Translations under genes and position numbers: made by a program
From: an uncultured Roseibium sp.
GTDB lineage: Bacteria; Pseudomonadota; Alphaproteobacteria; Rhizobiales; Stappiaceae
NCBI RefSeq assembly: GCF_947494555.1
Contig: NZ_CANLVF010000003.1
Coordinates: forward strand, 620,001-684,000
Reading direction: 5' to 3'
DNA length: 64,000 nucleotides
The notes under the pieces: model-generated
Seen by the model: only the letters and a program-made list of their open reading frames with translations
What the model was told of the DNA's origin: nothing
Database searches by the model: none
Shown here: one piece after another, positions 17,629 through 27,496 of the stretch
Numbering within the stretch: the stretch's first letter is position 1
Layout: each line of letters begins with the position of its first letter

Positions 17629-20600
17629 GCCGTGTCCTCGCTTCCAAGCGACCATTCCTTGGTGCGGGCGAGATGGTCATAGTCGCCATCCATCACCCGT
17701 TCGCGCATCACGCGTGCCCGTGAAAGATATCCGGTTTCCGCTTTTGCATAATGCGCAATCAGCTGTTCGAGACGCTGCCACGCGTCCTCGTTCAGGTCTT
17801 CCAGCGGCACGTCTTTCGGGTTGCGCAATACCGGTTCGACGCTGCTCTTCAATTGCAAATACAAAAGCTCGCAAACACGCTCCGTGGCCGGAACATCCTT
17901 GAATCCATAACGACTGATCATGGCCGCTTCGAGCGGCAGCTGTGGTGACAACAACGCATCGACCTGCTTCTGCGACGGCACCTGGCCGGTCTTATAGTCG
18001 ATGACTGAAAGACCTCCTGCCTTCAGGACATCAATGCGATCCGCGCGGCCGCGCAACCGGAATTCAAAACCCGGCAACTTGAGTTCCACACCTCCACCGA
18101 TTTCAAGGAACCTCTTGTCGATGGCCTTCGAGCGCTCGTCTTCAAAGGCCACGAAATCCGCTGCAATCTTTTGAAACCTCGGCCACCAGAGAGCCCGGAT
18201 CGCAGGGAAAGCGTCCAAGGGACGGAAAAGACTTTCGCCGATCCGGATCAGGGCCTCAACGGCGGCGTCATCGAATGGTCCATTCCAGGTCGATAGGAAC
18301 TGCGCCAGCGCATCATGGATCAGATTTCCCTTGTCGGCCGCGCCCGGCTCGCCGCCGATCGGGTCGACGGGCTGAAGGTCCAGAACATGGCGGGCAAATA
18401 TCGCATAAGGATCCCGGATCAGCCTTTCTATTTCCGTGATCGAAAGCGACTTCGGCCGCGCGTTCAGGGGTGGTGCAGGCTTCGGTCGTGCAGCAGACCT
18501 GATCGGCCCATCCGGACGGTCCAGCCCTGCCGCCAGTCTGGAGTAGACGTTGCCGCGCTGTTCCATCGCGCCAGTGACTTCCGGTCCGGCCAGTGTGGTC
18601 AGTCTTTGCAGCCAGCGGGACGCGACCGTCGGCGCTCCGTCGGCGCGCCCGGCACGCGACAGCAGGATACGCTTTGCCCCCATGCCTTGCGCGAAATCGT
18701 GGGCAGCCGCACCCAGGCGGCGCTCCGGCGGTTCCAGGCCAATGTCCTGTTTCATCGGCCGGTTCAACCACGGGTCATTTCGGGTGCGCTGTGGCCAGAC
18801 GCCTTCGTTCAGTCCGCCAAGAATGACAAAGTCGAAGCTCTGCAGCCGCGCTTCCATCGGGCCAAGGATCTGAACACGCTGATCACCCGGCAACCGGCGG
18901 CGCACTGCCTGTCCTGCCATCAGGGCGGGAAGCACCGTGGGCCATTCGGCAGGCGCAAATTCCAGACCGCCGCTGTCGGCTTCCAGAAGGTCGCCAAGAA
19001 ACTGGGCGAGCGCTTCCCCTGCCTCGCCGGCAAAGAGTTCCGCAGAGCTGCCGTTCTCATCGATTGCGACAGCCTGAATGACTTCCAGATGACGCCGGGC
19101 AAGTTCCGTCACGGATACTGGCTCGGCACGGTCGGCGAGATCCTCAAGGGGGGCGAGCGCCGCCTTCAGCCGATCGACAAGATCGCCGATAACGTCCCAA
19201 TCCGCCTCATGAACCTTTTTCCAGCGCGGTATGTGTGCCTTGCCGATCTCTTTTTGCGAAGCCTCAACCGCTGCCTTCAGCCCGTCCATTCCCGGAACAG
19301 CGCGAGGCCCGCGAACGACACCGCGCTCGAGCGCCCGGGCAGCAGACCGGATTTCCTTGTATGGCAGGCCGAGCCGGGCAAGCGGGTGCTTTAGCAGCGC
19401 AAGCAGGTCTATGGGTTCGCATCCGTTCAGCGCTAGCTTTGACGCCAGCAGCGAGAGGACCGCAGGCGCGGTCTGATCGAGCGGACGACCGGCGCTGTCA
19501 TCCACCTGTATGTTCCAGCGCGACAGCTCGGCCGCCACGCGGCGTGTCAGCAGCCTGTCGGGTGAGATCAAGGCGGCAAGTTCTTGCCGCTCGATTGCCT
19601 CGCGAAGCGCGATGGCGAGGCTCAATGCTTCATCTGCTTCGTTACGTGCCACCAGGATGCCGACGTCCTTCAAGGCACCGCTGCGCTCGTCAATGCCTGT
19701 TTCACGAAGATAACCGGTCCAGCCATCCGACGTGTCGGCAGGACGAAGAGCCTGGGACACCAGTTTTTCTCTTTCCAGCGCTTCCCGGGCAAGGTTCGGG
19801 CCGAGATCGGTTATATCGGCTCTGGTGACACCCAGCCGGTCCAGCAATTGCTTGAGCGAATACTGCGGATGCGACGGCAAGGCCGATATACGCCTCTTGC
19901 CTGGCGGGCCCCTGCCGGGCTCACGCGCCTGCTGCTGCCCGATCGAGGTCCAGGATTTATCATCAAGATGCTGATCGACGCCGGGCAGCACGATCACGCC
20001 CTTTTCCAGACCCGCCACCACCTTCAACAGCTCTGACGTCGCCGGAACCGAGCCCGTAACGCCCGCGACTATCACCGGATCACGGAGCGCGGCATTCATA
20101 AGGCGTTGCGCTTCCCTGCGGATCAACGCGGATCTGCGCGCCTTCGGATCCATCCGCCCGGTCTCCTTCAAATGAGCCGGCCAGGCCTCCTGGACGATTT
20201 TCAGAAAGTCGAGAGTGATCTGCCAATACCGCGCAAAATCGTCCGGAACGAGCGTCGACAACTGTGTCCAGTCAGCTTCCTCGGTTTCGATTTCATCCAT
20301 CAATGACAAGAGATCGGCGGCGAGCCATGCCGCGTCGGCCGTTGAAGCTGGAACCCCCAGTGGTTCGTCGAGGCGCAGGTCGAGCGCTTCACGCCGCAGA
20401 GTCCCCTTCCAGGCCTTGACGAGCCGCGTCATGGCCAGATGACGTTCCAGAAGCGGCATTGCCGGCGGAAGCGGCTCCAGATCGGCTTCCACCGCCAGGC
20501 TTTGAACATCTTCATCAGCGTCGCCTACCGGTCTGATCGTCGGCAGAAGCACCGGTTTGCCGCCAAATTTTTTCTGGAATACCCGCGGGAGGAGGCGCGC

Positions 20601-20762
20601 AGATCGCCGTGTCGGCAGATACAGGGTGACAGACGGCAACAGATGTGGCTCTGCCAGAGGGCAAAACCCTGGAATGAGGGTTCCATCGACGAGTGCATCA
20701 ACAAGTGTTTCGAGAAATGGAACAGAGGGCGAGATGGAATAAAGACGCGCTCGTTCAGTCAT
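17625..20762 (-). CDS. addB: Double-strand break repair protein AddB
   Basis: Second AddAB subunit, 1045 residues, which holds an inactive helicase-like body and a second nuclease. The N-terminus reads YLPTRRSARLLPRVF, the alphaproteobacterial AddB start. QILGPMEARLQSFDFVILGGLNEGVWP lies mid-protein. The C-terminal nuclease has FRLRGRADRIDVL and LSVIDYKTGQVPSQKQ, with the D...DYK residues intact. It ends in GTGA shared with the addA start. The gene begins ten bases from a MITE-like element, so its promoter may lie within or beyond that element. Confidence 0.93.
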   Translation of the reverse strand: MTERARLYSISPSVPFLETLVDALVDGTLIPGFCPLAEPHLLPSVTLYLPTRRSARLLPRVFQKKFGGKPVLLPTIRPVGDADEDVQSLAVEADLEPLPPAMPLLERHLAMTRLVKAWKGTLRREALDLRLDEPLGVPASTADAAWLAADLLSLMDEIETEEADWTQLSTLVPDDFARYWQITLDFLKIVQEAWPAHLKETGRMDPKARRSALIRREAQRLMNAALRDPVIVAGVTGSVPATSELLKVVAGLEKGVIVLPGVDQHLDDKSWTSIGQQQAREPGRGPPGKRRISALPSHPQYSLKQLLDRLGVTRADITDLGPNLAREALEREKLVSQALRPADTSDGWTGYLRETGIDERSGALKDVGILVARNEADEALSLAIALREAIERQELAALISPDRLLTRRVAAELSRWNIQVDDSAGRPLDQTAPAVLSLLASKLALNGCEPIDLLALLKHPLARLGLPYKEIRSAARALERGVVRGPRAVPGMDGLKAAVEASQKEIGKAHIPRWKKVHEADWDVIGDLVDRLKAALAPLEDLADRAEPVSVTELARRHLEVIQAVAIDENGSSAELFAGEAGEALAQFLGDLLEADSGGLEFAPAEWPTVLPALMAGQAVRRRLPGDQRVQILGPMEARLQSFDFVILGGLNEGVWPQRTRNDPWLNRPMKQDIGLEPPERRLGAAAHDFAQGMGAKRILLSRAGRADGAPTVASRWLQRLTTLAGPEVTGAMEQRGNVYSRLAAGLDRPDGPIRSAARPKPAPPLNARPKSLSITEIERLIRDPYAIFARHVLDLQPVDPIGGEPGAADKGNLIHDALAQFLSTWNGPFDDAAVEALIRIGESLFRPLDAFPAIRALWWPRFQKIAADFVAFEDERSKAIDKRFLEIGGGVELKLPGFEFRLRGRADRIDVLKAGGLSVIDYKTGQVPSQKQVDALLSPQLPLEAAMISRYGFKDVPATERVCELLYLQLKSSVEPVLRNPKDVPLEDLNEDAWQRLEQLIAHYAKAETGYLSRARVMRERVMDGDYDHLARTKEWSLGSEDTA

Positions 20763-20771
20763 GACCGGGCT

Positions 20772-21041
20772 CTAGGGTACGGACCCATAAATGAAGTTGA
20801 TTTGGTTTGAATCGTTTTGGCCAGATGAAAGGAGCGAAAGCGCAGGAAATGTGGTTCATTTTCTAGCCTTTCGCGACGCTGCAGCTGGCCAAAACGGCCA
20901 AATCCGAAGGACGGCAAAATGGCTTCACCTCGCCGCGTCAACGTGCTTGACCGGGCACAAAGCCCGCTCTTCGCACGTTTCCTCGCGAGAATTCGCCATT
21001 TCTGCCGCCAAATCAGCCTCATTTATGGGTCCGTACCCTAG
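20772..21041. mobile_element. MITE-like element with near-perfect terminal inverted repeats
   Basis: A 270-bp segment bounded by inverted repeats. The outer 23 bases at 20772-20794 (starting CTAGGGTACGGACCC) match 21019-21041 exactly in reverse complement. With two transitions the match extends to 34 bases each (20772-20805 and 21008-21041). Both outer ends are CTAG. A second, inner inverted repeat GTTTTGGCCAG (20814-20824) / CTGGCCAAAAC (20885-20895) adds secondary structure. It fills the whole gap between addB and murU, and the murU stop codon TAG is supplied by its outer CTAG. Open frames inside it look incidental. No second copy is in the window. Confidence 0.7.
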
Positions 21042-21772
21042 GCCGCGCTTTCGCGCACAGCATATTCCGCCGCCCGGATGGCATCGGGCGTGCCGATATG
21101 GAGCCACAAACCTTCCATCTGAACACCAAAGAGCCGCCCGGCCTCGATCGCCCTGTCGAAGAGAATGTTCATCGAAAACGGTCCGTCCGGGGCGCCGTCG
21201 AAAAATCGGGGATGAAGGATAGCTGCGCCCGCATAGGCGAACGGCGTCACGCTCTTTTCCAGACGTCTTGTCAGGCTGCCGTCTTTTGCCATTACGAAGT
21301 CGCCCTTGCCTGAATATCCGACCGACTTGACGGTCTCAGCAACCAGAAGCAGGGCGTCCATCCGTGTTTCGTCCCAGGCATCAATCATATGTTCCAGATT
21401 GGGCTTCACGCCTTCAATCCAGTAGCAGGTGTCGGCATTCAATTGAAAGAACGGTTCATCACCGAGCATCGGCAGCGCTTTCTTGATGCCGCCTCCGGTT
21501 TCCAGGAGCTGCTCGCGTTCATCGGAGATCAGGATATCCATGTCCTGGCGGCGGCGTACATGAACTTCAACAAGGTCAGCCAGGTAGTGAACGTTGACAA
21601 CACACGCCTTCACGCCTGCGGCAGCCAGCCGGTCCATGCCATGATCGATCAGCGCCTGTCCGTTGACCTCAATCAACGGCTTCGGTGTGGTGGCAGTCAG
21701 GGGCCGCATCCTTTTACCGAGGCCGGCGGCCAGGATCATTGCTTTGCTCGGTCGGAACCGCTCTTGTTTCAT
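21038..21772 (-). CDS. murU: Sugar-1-phosphate nucleotidyltransferase, likely MurU (MurNAc-1-P uridylyltransferase)
   Basis: Transfers UMP to MurNAc-1-phosphate in peptidoglycan recycling. The N-terminal nucleotide loop is AMILAAGLGKRMRPLT, followed by PKPLIEVNGQALIDHGMDRL, typical of the MurU/RmlA-like family; length 244 residues. ATG 21772 is chosen over an upstream TTG. The neighbouring gene encodes an AmgK-type sugar kinase that would make its substrate, so MurU is more likely than a mannose-1-phosphate guanylyltransferase. The last codons and TAG stop run into the inverted repeat of the MITE-like element, so the C-terminus may have been altered by insertion. Confidence 0.78.
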   Translation of the reverse strand: MKQERFRPSKAMILAAGLGKRMRPLTATTPKPLIEVNGQALIDHGMDRLAAAGVKACVVNVHYLADLVEVHVRRRQDMDILISDEREQLLETGGGIKKALPMLGDEPFFQLNADTCYWIEGVKPNLEHMIDAWDETRMDALLLVAETVKSVGYSGKGDFVMAKDGSLTRRLEKSVTPFAYAGAAILHPRFFDGAPDGPFSMNILFDRAIEAGRLFGVQMEGLWLHIGTPDAIRAAEYAVRESAA

Positions 21773-21814
21773 CTTGTCACTCGAATGTTGTCCCCGGCGA
21801 CGATACAAAGGTAT

Positions 21815-23341
21815 CTATTTCCGGAAACGTCCGTACCAGTCTTTCAAGTCCGACATGCCCGGCCTGTCAAGCACCCGGTCGAAATAGGCTTGCATGCGCG
21901 GCAGATGGCCGAGGTAGGCCGGCTTATTATCGCGGCGCGCAAGCCTTACGAATATGCCGAGAATCTTCGAAACCCGCTGCGCAGCCATCACTGAATAGGC
22001 CCTTGAAAAGCTCTCCCTGTCAAACCCCGAAGACTGCTTTTCCATCCCTGAAACATAGGCATCATAGAGACCTGTTTCCAGTTCCGGGCTCATTTCGGTG
22101 CGGGCGTCGAGCAGAAGAGAGGCAACATCGTAGGCGACAGGGCCGATGACTGTATCCTGCAGGTCTATCAGGCCGATCCTGTCCGTCCCGGCAGCGCCAT
22201 GTTGCCACAACAGGTTCGGGGAGTGGAAATCCCTCAAAACCCAGCCTTGCTGTGCTCCGGCAATTTCGTCCAGGTATTGCTGCCAAAGCGTTTCAAATTC
22301 GCGCCGCAGCTCTGCATCGACCGTTATTTTGCTGAATTCCGGTACATACCAGTCGAGGAACAGCGCCGCTTCGGCAATCAGGGCCTCATTGGAATAATTG
22401 GGGACAGTGTAGCTCCCACCATCAGCAAATTGCACCGTCCGCGGCCAGTTCCGGCCATGCATTCGCACCAGAATGTCGACCGCAACCCCATAGCGTTCGG
22501 GATCGGGACGACCGTCAACGACAATGGTCTCGCCGCCGAGATCTTCCGAAAGGACCAGGCCCTTTTCAAGATCAGACGCAAAAACCTGGGGCGCACGTAT
22601 CCCCTGCCGGCGCAATTCAGAACCGATTGCCAGAACGGATCTGCAGTCCTGAGCCAGATGAACGCGGGACATGTAATCGCGAACAGCGTTGGAGACAGCG
22701 TCCTGTGAGAACGGCCAGCGCATCAAAATGGATTTCCCGGTTTCGTCGGTCACGGTTTCAAACGTGCGCAGAGAAGCATCCCCTGCCAGAAAACGGCGCT
22801 CTGCCGTTGCCAAGTCGGCTGCTTTCAAAAAATTGCGGACTTCAATCGTCTGCCTGATCCGCTGCTCCCAAGCCGGGTCATTGGAAAAAAACGCAAATTG
22901 GCGCTCTTCTCCATCGTCAACGGTTTCAGTTATCTGGATCCACAACGCTTTTGCAGGCAGCAGGTCTTCAGCAAGCTCGGGCCACTCGATGAGCGCAGCA
23001 CCGGTTTCCAGGAGGTCATGGAGGCCAAGTTCCTCGAGCTCCTCCGGCTCCTCCAGCCGATAGAGATCGAAATGGGACAGATCAAAGCGCGGCAATTCGT
23101 AGACCTGGACAAGCGTAAACGTCGGACTTGGTACTTCCAATTCCGTATCGTCGGCGCAGGATCTGATCAGGGCACGCGCAAAGGTGGATTTTCCCGCTCC
23201 AAGATCACCGGAGAGGCAAACAACGTCACCCGGTCTCAGGATCATAGCGATATCGCCGGCAAGCCGGCGGGTTTCAGTTTCGTCCGAAGCTTCCAGTTCA
23301 AGGAATGTTGCAGGGAAACGCCGCAGCCGCTGTTGTGCCAT
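21815..23341 (-). CDS. tsaE: Fusion of TsaE (t6A ATPase) and AmgK-type MurNAc/GlcNAc anomeric kinase
   Basis: Two proteins in one 508-residue chain. Residues about 1-160 are TsaE, the ATPase of the tRNA threonylcarbamoyladenosine complex: P-loop SGDLGAGKSTFARAL, then VPSPTFTLVQVYE and SHFDLYRLEEPEELEELGL. Residues about 175-508 are an aminoglycoside-phosphotransferase-fold kinase with RFLAGDASLRTFETV, catalytic loop WVLRDFHSPNLLW and metal site GLIDLQDTVIGPVAYD, matching AmgK, which phosphorylates the anomeric hydroxyl of MurNAc. There is no stop or frameshift between them. It starts 12 bases after divL and is followed by murU, so kinase and uridylyltransferase act in sequence. Confidence 0.85.
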   Translation of the reverse strand: MAQQRLRRFPATFLELEASDETETRRLAGDIAMILRPGDVVCLSGDLGAGKSTFARALIRSCADDTELEVPSPTFTLVQVYELPRFDLSHFDLYRLEEPEELEELGLHDLLETGAALIEWPELAEDLLPAKALWIQITETVDDGEERQFAFFSNDPAWEQRIRQTIEVRNFLKAADLATAERRFLAGDASLRTFETVTDETGKSILMRWPFSQDAVSNAVRDYMSRVHLAQDCRSVLAIGSELRRQGIRAPQVFASDLEKGLVLSEDLGGETIVVDGRPDPERYGVAVDILVRMHGRNWPRTVQFADGGSYTVPNYSNEALIAEAALFLDWYVPEFSKITVDAELRREFETLWQQYLDEIAGAQQGWVLRDFHSPNLLWQHGAAGTDRIGLIDLQDTVIGPVAYDVASLLLDARTEMSPELETGLYDAYVSGMEKQSSGFDRESFSRAYSVMAAQRVSKILGIFVRLARRDNKPAYLGHLPRMQAYFDRVLDRPGMSDLKDWYGRFRK

Positions 23342-23353
23342 GGGCTGTCCTAT

Positions 23354-25864
23354 TTATTCGGCGGCGACCTGATCAGCCAGTTCGGGACGCGACGGGAAAA
23401 CGCATGTTACCGTTGTGCCCTTGCCCTCTGCCGATTCAATATCGACCGTCCCGCCGTGCAACTCGACAAAGCTTTTTACAATCGCAAGACCAAGCCCCGC
23501 ACCCTGGCGCCGACTGCCCGTGTCGTGTCCAACGAAGCGATTGAATACCTGGGTCAGGATTTCGGCGGGAATTCCATAACCGTGATCCTGGACAACGAAG
23601 GTAACCTTGTCATCGTCCCGATTGCAGCTCACGTCGACCACGCCGTTTTCTTCCGAATACCGCACGGCGTTGGCGATCAGATTGAACAGGACCTGGCGCA
23701 GCCGCCGTTCATCGGCGACGATCACACCAATATCGTCCGGAACATGCGTTCTGAGGCTGATCTTTGCTTCCGCAATCCGGTCCTTTAAGCCTTCAACGGC
23801 CGCCGAAACAGTCGAGGCGACGTCGACCTCACCAAGATCCAGCTCCATAATGCCCGCATCAAGCGTGGCAAGGTCCAGGATGTCGTTGATGATTGCCAGC
23901 AGGGCGGAAGAAGACGACTGAATGTAATCGGCGTATTCGCTCTGTTTTTCGCTGAGGTCACCGAATTTCGGATCGGCCAGAAGCTGCGCAAAACCGATAA
24001 TGTTGGTCAGCGGTGACCGTAATTCATAGGAAACATGCTGGATGAAAGCGTTCTTGATCTGATCGGCCTGCTGCAGAGCTTCGTTTTTCTCAAGCAGGGC
24101 GCGTTCGACATTCACACTGTCGGTGACATCGACAAACGTGACGAGCGTGCCGCCATCCGGCAAGGGCACGGTTGCGTAATCGAGGACGTCACCGTTCCGG
24201 CGTTCCAGCCGGCTCACCTTGTGCGTGCGATTGTCGAGAAGTCCGGTGACGTTGCCGACAAGCTGTTTCCACGCTTCTTCCTCGATTTCACTGAGTGTGC
24301 AAGCGGACACGACCTCATTCACATGCGGCAGTTCGGCGAGCTTTTCTTCTTCCAGCTTCCAGATTTGCCCGAAAGCCGGATTCCAGAGCCGCAGGCGACC
24401 ATCGGAACCGAACACGGCCACAGCTTCGGACAGATTGTCGAGTGTCTCGCCCTGCACCCGTGCCAGGGCGTTGTAGCGGCTTTCCAGATCCAGCCGTTCA
24501 GTGAAGTTCTCATAGATATATGTTACGCCCCCTTGCGGGTGCGGATTGGCAATCACGCGCAGCGTGCGTCCATCCGGCAAGTGCCACCAGTTTTCGCGTG
24601 CTTCCAGCGATTGATAGCTTTCCAGCATCTTGTTGCGCCAGACGCGATAATCGGCCTGTTCCGGCAGTTTGCGTGCAGCGCGCAGCGCATCAAGAACCGC
24701 GCCGTCTTCAGGGTGGCTTTCCAGAAGCGCTTCGTCCAGATCCCACAATTGCCGGAACGCGGCATTGTAGAATTGTAGCTTCCGGTCACTGCCGTAGATC
24801 GCCACCGCGGCCGCTAGCTGATCGAGCGTCCGCCCGTGATATTCCTCTGCCCGGCCGAGTTCCTTCCGGGCCTGCTCCAGATCACTGATGTCAACGGCAA
24901 TGCCGGCACCACCGACACTCGCGTTGACATCCGTGACTTCAAAGACCCTGCGCTCTCCGGAGGCAACAATTGGAATACGCGCGCTGAAGCGGCCGTCTTC
25001 CGTGCGCTGCACGGCCATCGCCGTGCGCGCGGCAGCGTCAAGGAACGTCGCTTTTTCCTGAACCGCTCGTTCTGCATCATACATTTCAACAGCTTCGGCA
25101 TAGGCCGCATTGGCCCAGGTCAGGTTGCCTTCAGCATCCCTTTGCCATGCGGGTGCCGGCATGGCGTCCAGCAGCGAATGCAACATATGGAGCTCGCCCG
25201 ACAGTCCGGCATTGCGTGCGGCAAGTTCCGCCTGCATCTGCCGCTCGCCTGTCAGGTCGCGCAAACGCAGGACCACGGCACCACCTGTTGTGCGCCCCAG
25301 CGCCTCTACATAAGTGCCGGTTCTTGTCTTCAAGGTCGCGGAAAAAGCTTCGCCGGACCGGAACAACATGTCGAGATGACGCTCCAGATCGCCTGCGCAT
25401 TTGGTGGTCAGCCAGCTGCCAAACGCGAGGAGCTGTGCAGGCGGGCGCGGTACACCTGATTTTTCGGGCAAAATCCCCCAGATCTGGGGAACAGCTCCGT
25501 TGCCGGTCCACACGATTACCCGCTGCTCATCGGTGTTGAGCATGGCTTCAAGACGATCGACCCGAAGTTTCAGGTCGCTCTTTTCCTTTTCAAGGGCAGC
25601 AGTGATCTGAGCGGATTGCTTCCGGTGCCTGACAAGCGAAACGGCGACTGTCACTGCAAAGGCGCACATTCCGCCGACCGCGCCCACGAGTATCATGGCA
25701 CCCGGGTTGATGGCGGCGGATGTATCGGCAAGCATGTCGGCGGCAGCTGGAGACGTCAAAAATCCGTAACCCGCCAGCATGGTGCTGCCGAGCTTTACGT
25801 TTTTCAGACTCCGTCCTCGCCACGCCGCGCTGATTCGCACGCCGTTTCCGCCGCCTTTCGGCAT
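23354..25864 (-). CDS. divL: DivL-type cell-cycle pseudo-histidine kinase
   Basis: Cell-polarity and cell-cycle regulator that in Caulobacter acts with DivK and CckA. The 836-residue protein has one N-terminal membrane segment (about 55-78), a coiled coil, at least three PAS-like domains (about 225-330, 345-455, 470-590), a HisKA dimerisation helix and an ATPase domain. In the phospho-acceptor box the sequence is HVSYELRSPLTN: Tyr613 stands where histidine kinases have His, the hallmark of DivL. The ATP-binding N box (NLIANAVRY), DHGYGIP and GAGLGLAIV remain intact. It is upstream of the tsaE fusion with a 12-base gap. Length exceeds the Caulobacter protein (about 770). Confidence 0.85.
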   Translation of the reverse strand: MPKGGGNGVRISAAWRGRSLKNVKLGSTMLAGYGFLTSPAAADMLADTSAAINPGAMILVGAVGGMCAFAVTVAVSLVRHRKQSAQITAALEKEKSDLKLRVDRLEAMLNTDEQRVIVWTGNGAVPQIWGILPEKSGVPRPPAQLLAFGSWLTTKCAGDLERHLDMLFRSGEAFSATLKTRTGTYVEALGRTTGGAVVLRLRDLTGERQMQAELAARNAGLSGELHMLHSLLDAMPAPAWQRDAEGNLTWANAAYAEAVEMYDAERAVQEKATFLDAAARTAMAVQRTEDGRFSARIPIVASGERRVFEVTDVNASVGGAGIAVDISDLEQARKELGRAEEYHGRTLDQLAAAVAIYGSDRKLQFYNAAFRQLWDLDEALLESHPEDGAVLDALRAARKLPEQADYRVWRNKMLESYQSLEARENWWHLPDGRTLRVIANPHPQGGVTYIYENFTERLDLESRYNALARVQGETLDNLSEAVAVFGSDGRLRLWNPAFGQIWKLEEEKLAELPHVNEVVSACTLSEIEEEAWKQLVGNVTGLLDNRTHKVSRLERRNGDVLDYATVPLPDGGTLVTFVDVTDSVNVERALLEKNEALQQADQIKNAFIQHVSYELRSPLTNIIGFAQLLADPKFGDLSEKQSEYADYIQSSSSALLAIINDILDLATLDAGIMELDLGEVDVASTVSAAVEGLKDRIAEAKISLRTHVPDDIGVIVADERRLRQVLFNLIANAVRYSEENGVVDVSCNRDDDKVTFVVQDHGYGIPAEILTQVFNRFVGHDTGSRRQGAGLGLAIVKSFVELHGGTVDIESAEGKGTTVTCVFPSRPELADQVAAE

Positions 25865-26016
25865 ATTCTGATCCCCTTACGCCGCTAGTCCCGCTGTACG
25901 GGTGCAGCCCCCGGTTTGTGGGAGCAAATCAAAGACATCCGCCTCCTGGCCTCTGATTCGCTTAAACCATAACCTTTTTGAGAATCACGCAGAAGAGTCC
26001 GTAACTGAAAAGTTAA

Positions 26017-26043
26017 CAGAACCCTTCAAACTGAAGGGTTCTG
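26017..26043. terminator. Strong stem-loop after ahcY
   Basis: CAGAACCCTTCA (26017-26028) and TGAAGGGTTCTG (26032-26043) form a perfect 12-bp stem with a 3-base loop. A T7 tract follows on the plus strand, an A-run precedes it on the minus strand, and the minus-strand T tract is weak. It probably ends ahcY, about 65 bases after its stop. Confidence 0.65.
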
Positions 26044-26107
26044 CATTTTTTTGTTCACATGGTCGAATCGCGGCCATTACCATATGTAGTGGCATGAAAC
26101 CTGAGAA

Positions 26108-27496
26108 TCAGTATTTGTAGTGTTCCGACTTGAACGGACCGACCTTATTAATCCCCAGATAATCAGATTGATCGTCCGTGAGTTCGGTTAACGTGATGCC
26201 CAGTTTTTCAAGGTGCAAACGGGCAACTTTCTCGTCCAAATGCTTCGGCAGAACGTAGACCTCGTTCTTGTACTGATCGCCCTTGGTGTAGAGTTCGATC
26301 TGCGCCAGAACCTGGTTCGTAAAGCTCGCAGACATCACGAAGCTCGGGTGACCGGTTGCGTTGCCGAGGTTCACCAGGCGGCCCTGTGACAAGAGGATCA
26401 TCCGTTTTCCATCCGGGAACTCGTACATGTCGACCTGGTCTTTGACCGGGCGGCATTTTGTGTTCTTCAGAGCGGCGACCTGTATTTCGTTGTCGAAGTG
26501 GCCGATGTTACAGACGATCGCCATGTCCTTCATGCCGCGCATGTGGTCGAAGGTGATGATGTCCTTGTTGCCCGTCGCGGTGACATAGATATCGCCTTCC
26601 GGCAATGCCTGTTCGATGGTCTTGACCTCGAACCCGTCCATGGAAGCCTGCAGCGCACAGATCGGATCGATCTCGGTCACGATCACACGTGCTCCGGAAC
26701 CGGCAAGCGATTGTGCAGACCCTTTACCGACATCACCATAACCGCAGACAACGGCGACCTTGCCGGACATCATGACGTCCGTGCCACGACGAATGCCGTC
26801 AACAAGCGATTCGCGGCAACCATAACGGTTGTCGAATTTCGACTTGGTGACGCTGTCGTTGACGTTGATTGCCGGGAAAGGCAGCTGGCCGTTTTTCTGC
26901 ATTTCATAAAGACGCAGAACGCCGGTCGTCGTTTCCTCCGAAACGCCCTGGATTAGGTCGCGCTGCTTGGTGAACCAGCCCGGATTGGACGCCATGCGCT
27001 TCTTGATCTGCGCGAAGAGGCATTCCTCTTCCTCAGACTGCGGGTTTTCAATGAGATCGGTTTCGCCCGCTTCGACGCGTGCACCAAGAAGGATGTAAAG
27101 CGTTGCGTCGCCGCCATCGTCAAGGATCATGTTCGCGCCGTCGGCGAAATCGAAGATCTTGTCCGCGTAGTCCCAATATTCTTCAAGCGTTTCGCCCTTG
27201 ACGGCGAACACCGGGACCCCCGCAGCAGCGATCGCGGCCGCAGCCTGATCCTGTGTGGAGAAGATGTTGCAGGACGCCCAGCGGACTTCTGCGCCCAGCG
27301 CGACCAGGGTTTCAATCAGCACAGCCGTTTGAATGGTCATGTGTAGTGAACCGGCGATACGCGCGCCTTTCAGCGGCTTCGCGTCGCCGAACTCAGCGCG
27401 GCATGCCATCAGACCCGGCATTTCGTGTTCAGCGATTTCAATCTCGGTGCGGCCCCAGTCTGCGAGCCCGATGTCTTTGACGATGTAGTCAGTCAT
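26108..27496 (-). CDS. ahcY: S-adenosylhomocysteine hydrolase
   Basis: Splits S-adenosylhomocysteine into adenosine and homocysteine, removing the product inhibitor of methyltransferases. ATG 27496 gives 462 residues starting [20 protein letters not shown]. Landmarks are [12 protein letters not shown], the NAD site [16 protein letters not shown] (about residues 249-264), and the C-terminal KSEHYKY that reaches the partner subunit's NAD. Residues 150-190 hold the long-form insertion ([20 protein letters not shown]) usual in proteobacterial enzymes. A promoter lies about 135 bases upstream. The adjacent cfa produces SAH, so the neighbours are metabolically linked. Confidence 0.96.
   Translation of the reverse strand: MTDYIVKDIGLADWGRTEIEIAEHEMPGLMACRAEFGDAKPLKGARIAGSLHMTIQTAVLIETLVALGAEVRWASCNIFSTQDQAAAAIAAAGVPVFAVKGETLEEYWDYADKIFDFADGANMILDDGGDATLYILLGARVEAGETDLIENPQSEEEECLFAQIKKRMASNPGWFTKQRDLIQGVSEETTTGVLRLYEMQKNGQLPFPAINVNDSVTKSKFDNRYGCRESLVDGIRRGTDVMMSGKVAVVCGYGDVGKGSAQSLAGSGARVIVTEIDPICALQASMDGFEVKTIEQALPEGDIYVTATGNKDIITFDHMRGMKDMAIVCNIGHFDNEIQVAALKNTKCRPVKDQVDMYEFPDGKRMILLSQGRLVNLGNATGHPSFVMSASFTNQVLAQIELYTKGDQYKNEVYVLPKHLDEKVARLHLEKLGITLTELTDDQSDYLGINKVGPFKSEHYKY

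Noticed and set aside
20759-21022. Minus-strand 87-codon frame inside the inverted-repeat element
   Set aside because: It runs across both inverted repeats and lacks a ribosome-binding site; more likely an incidental frame in a repeat.
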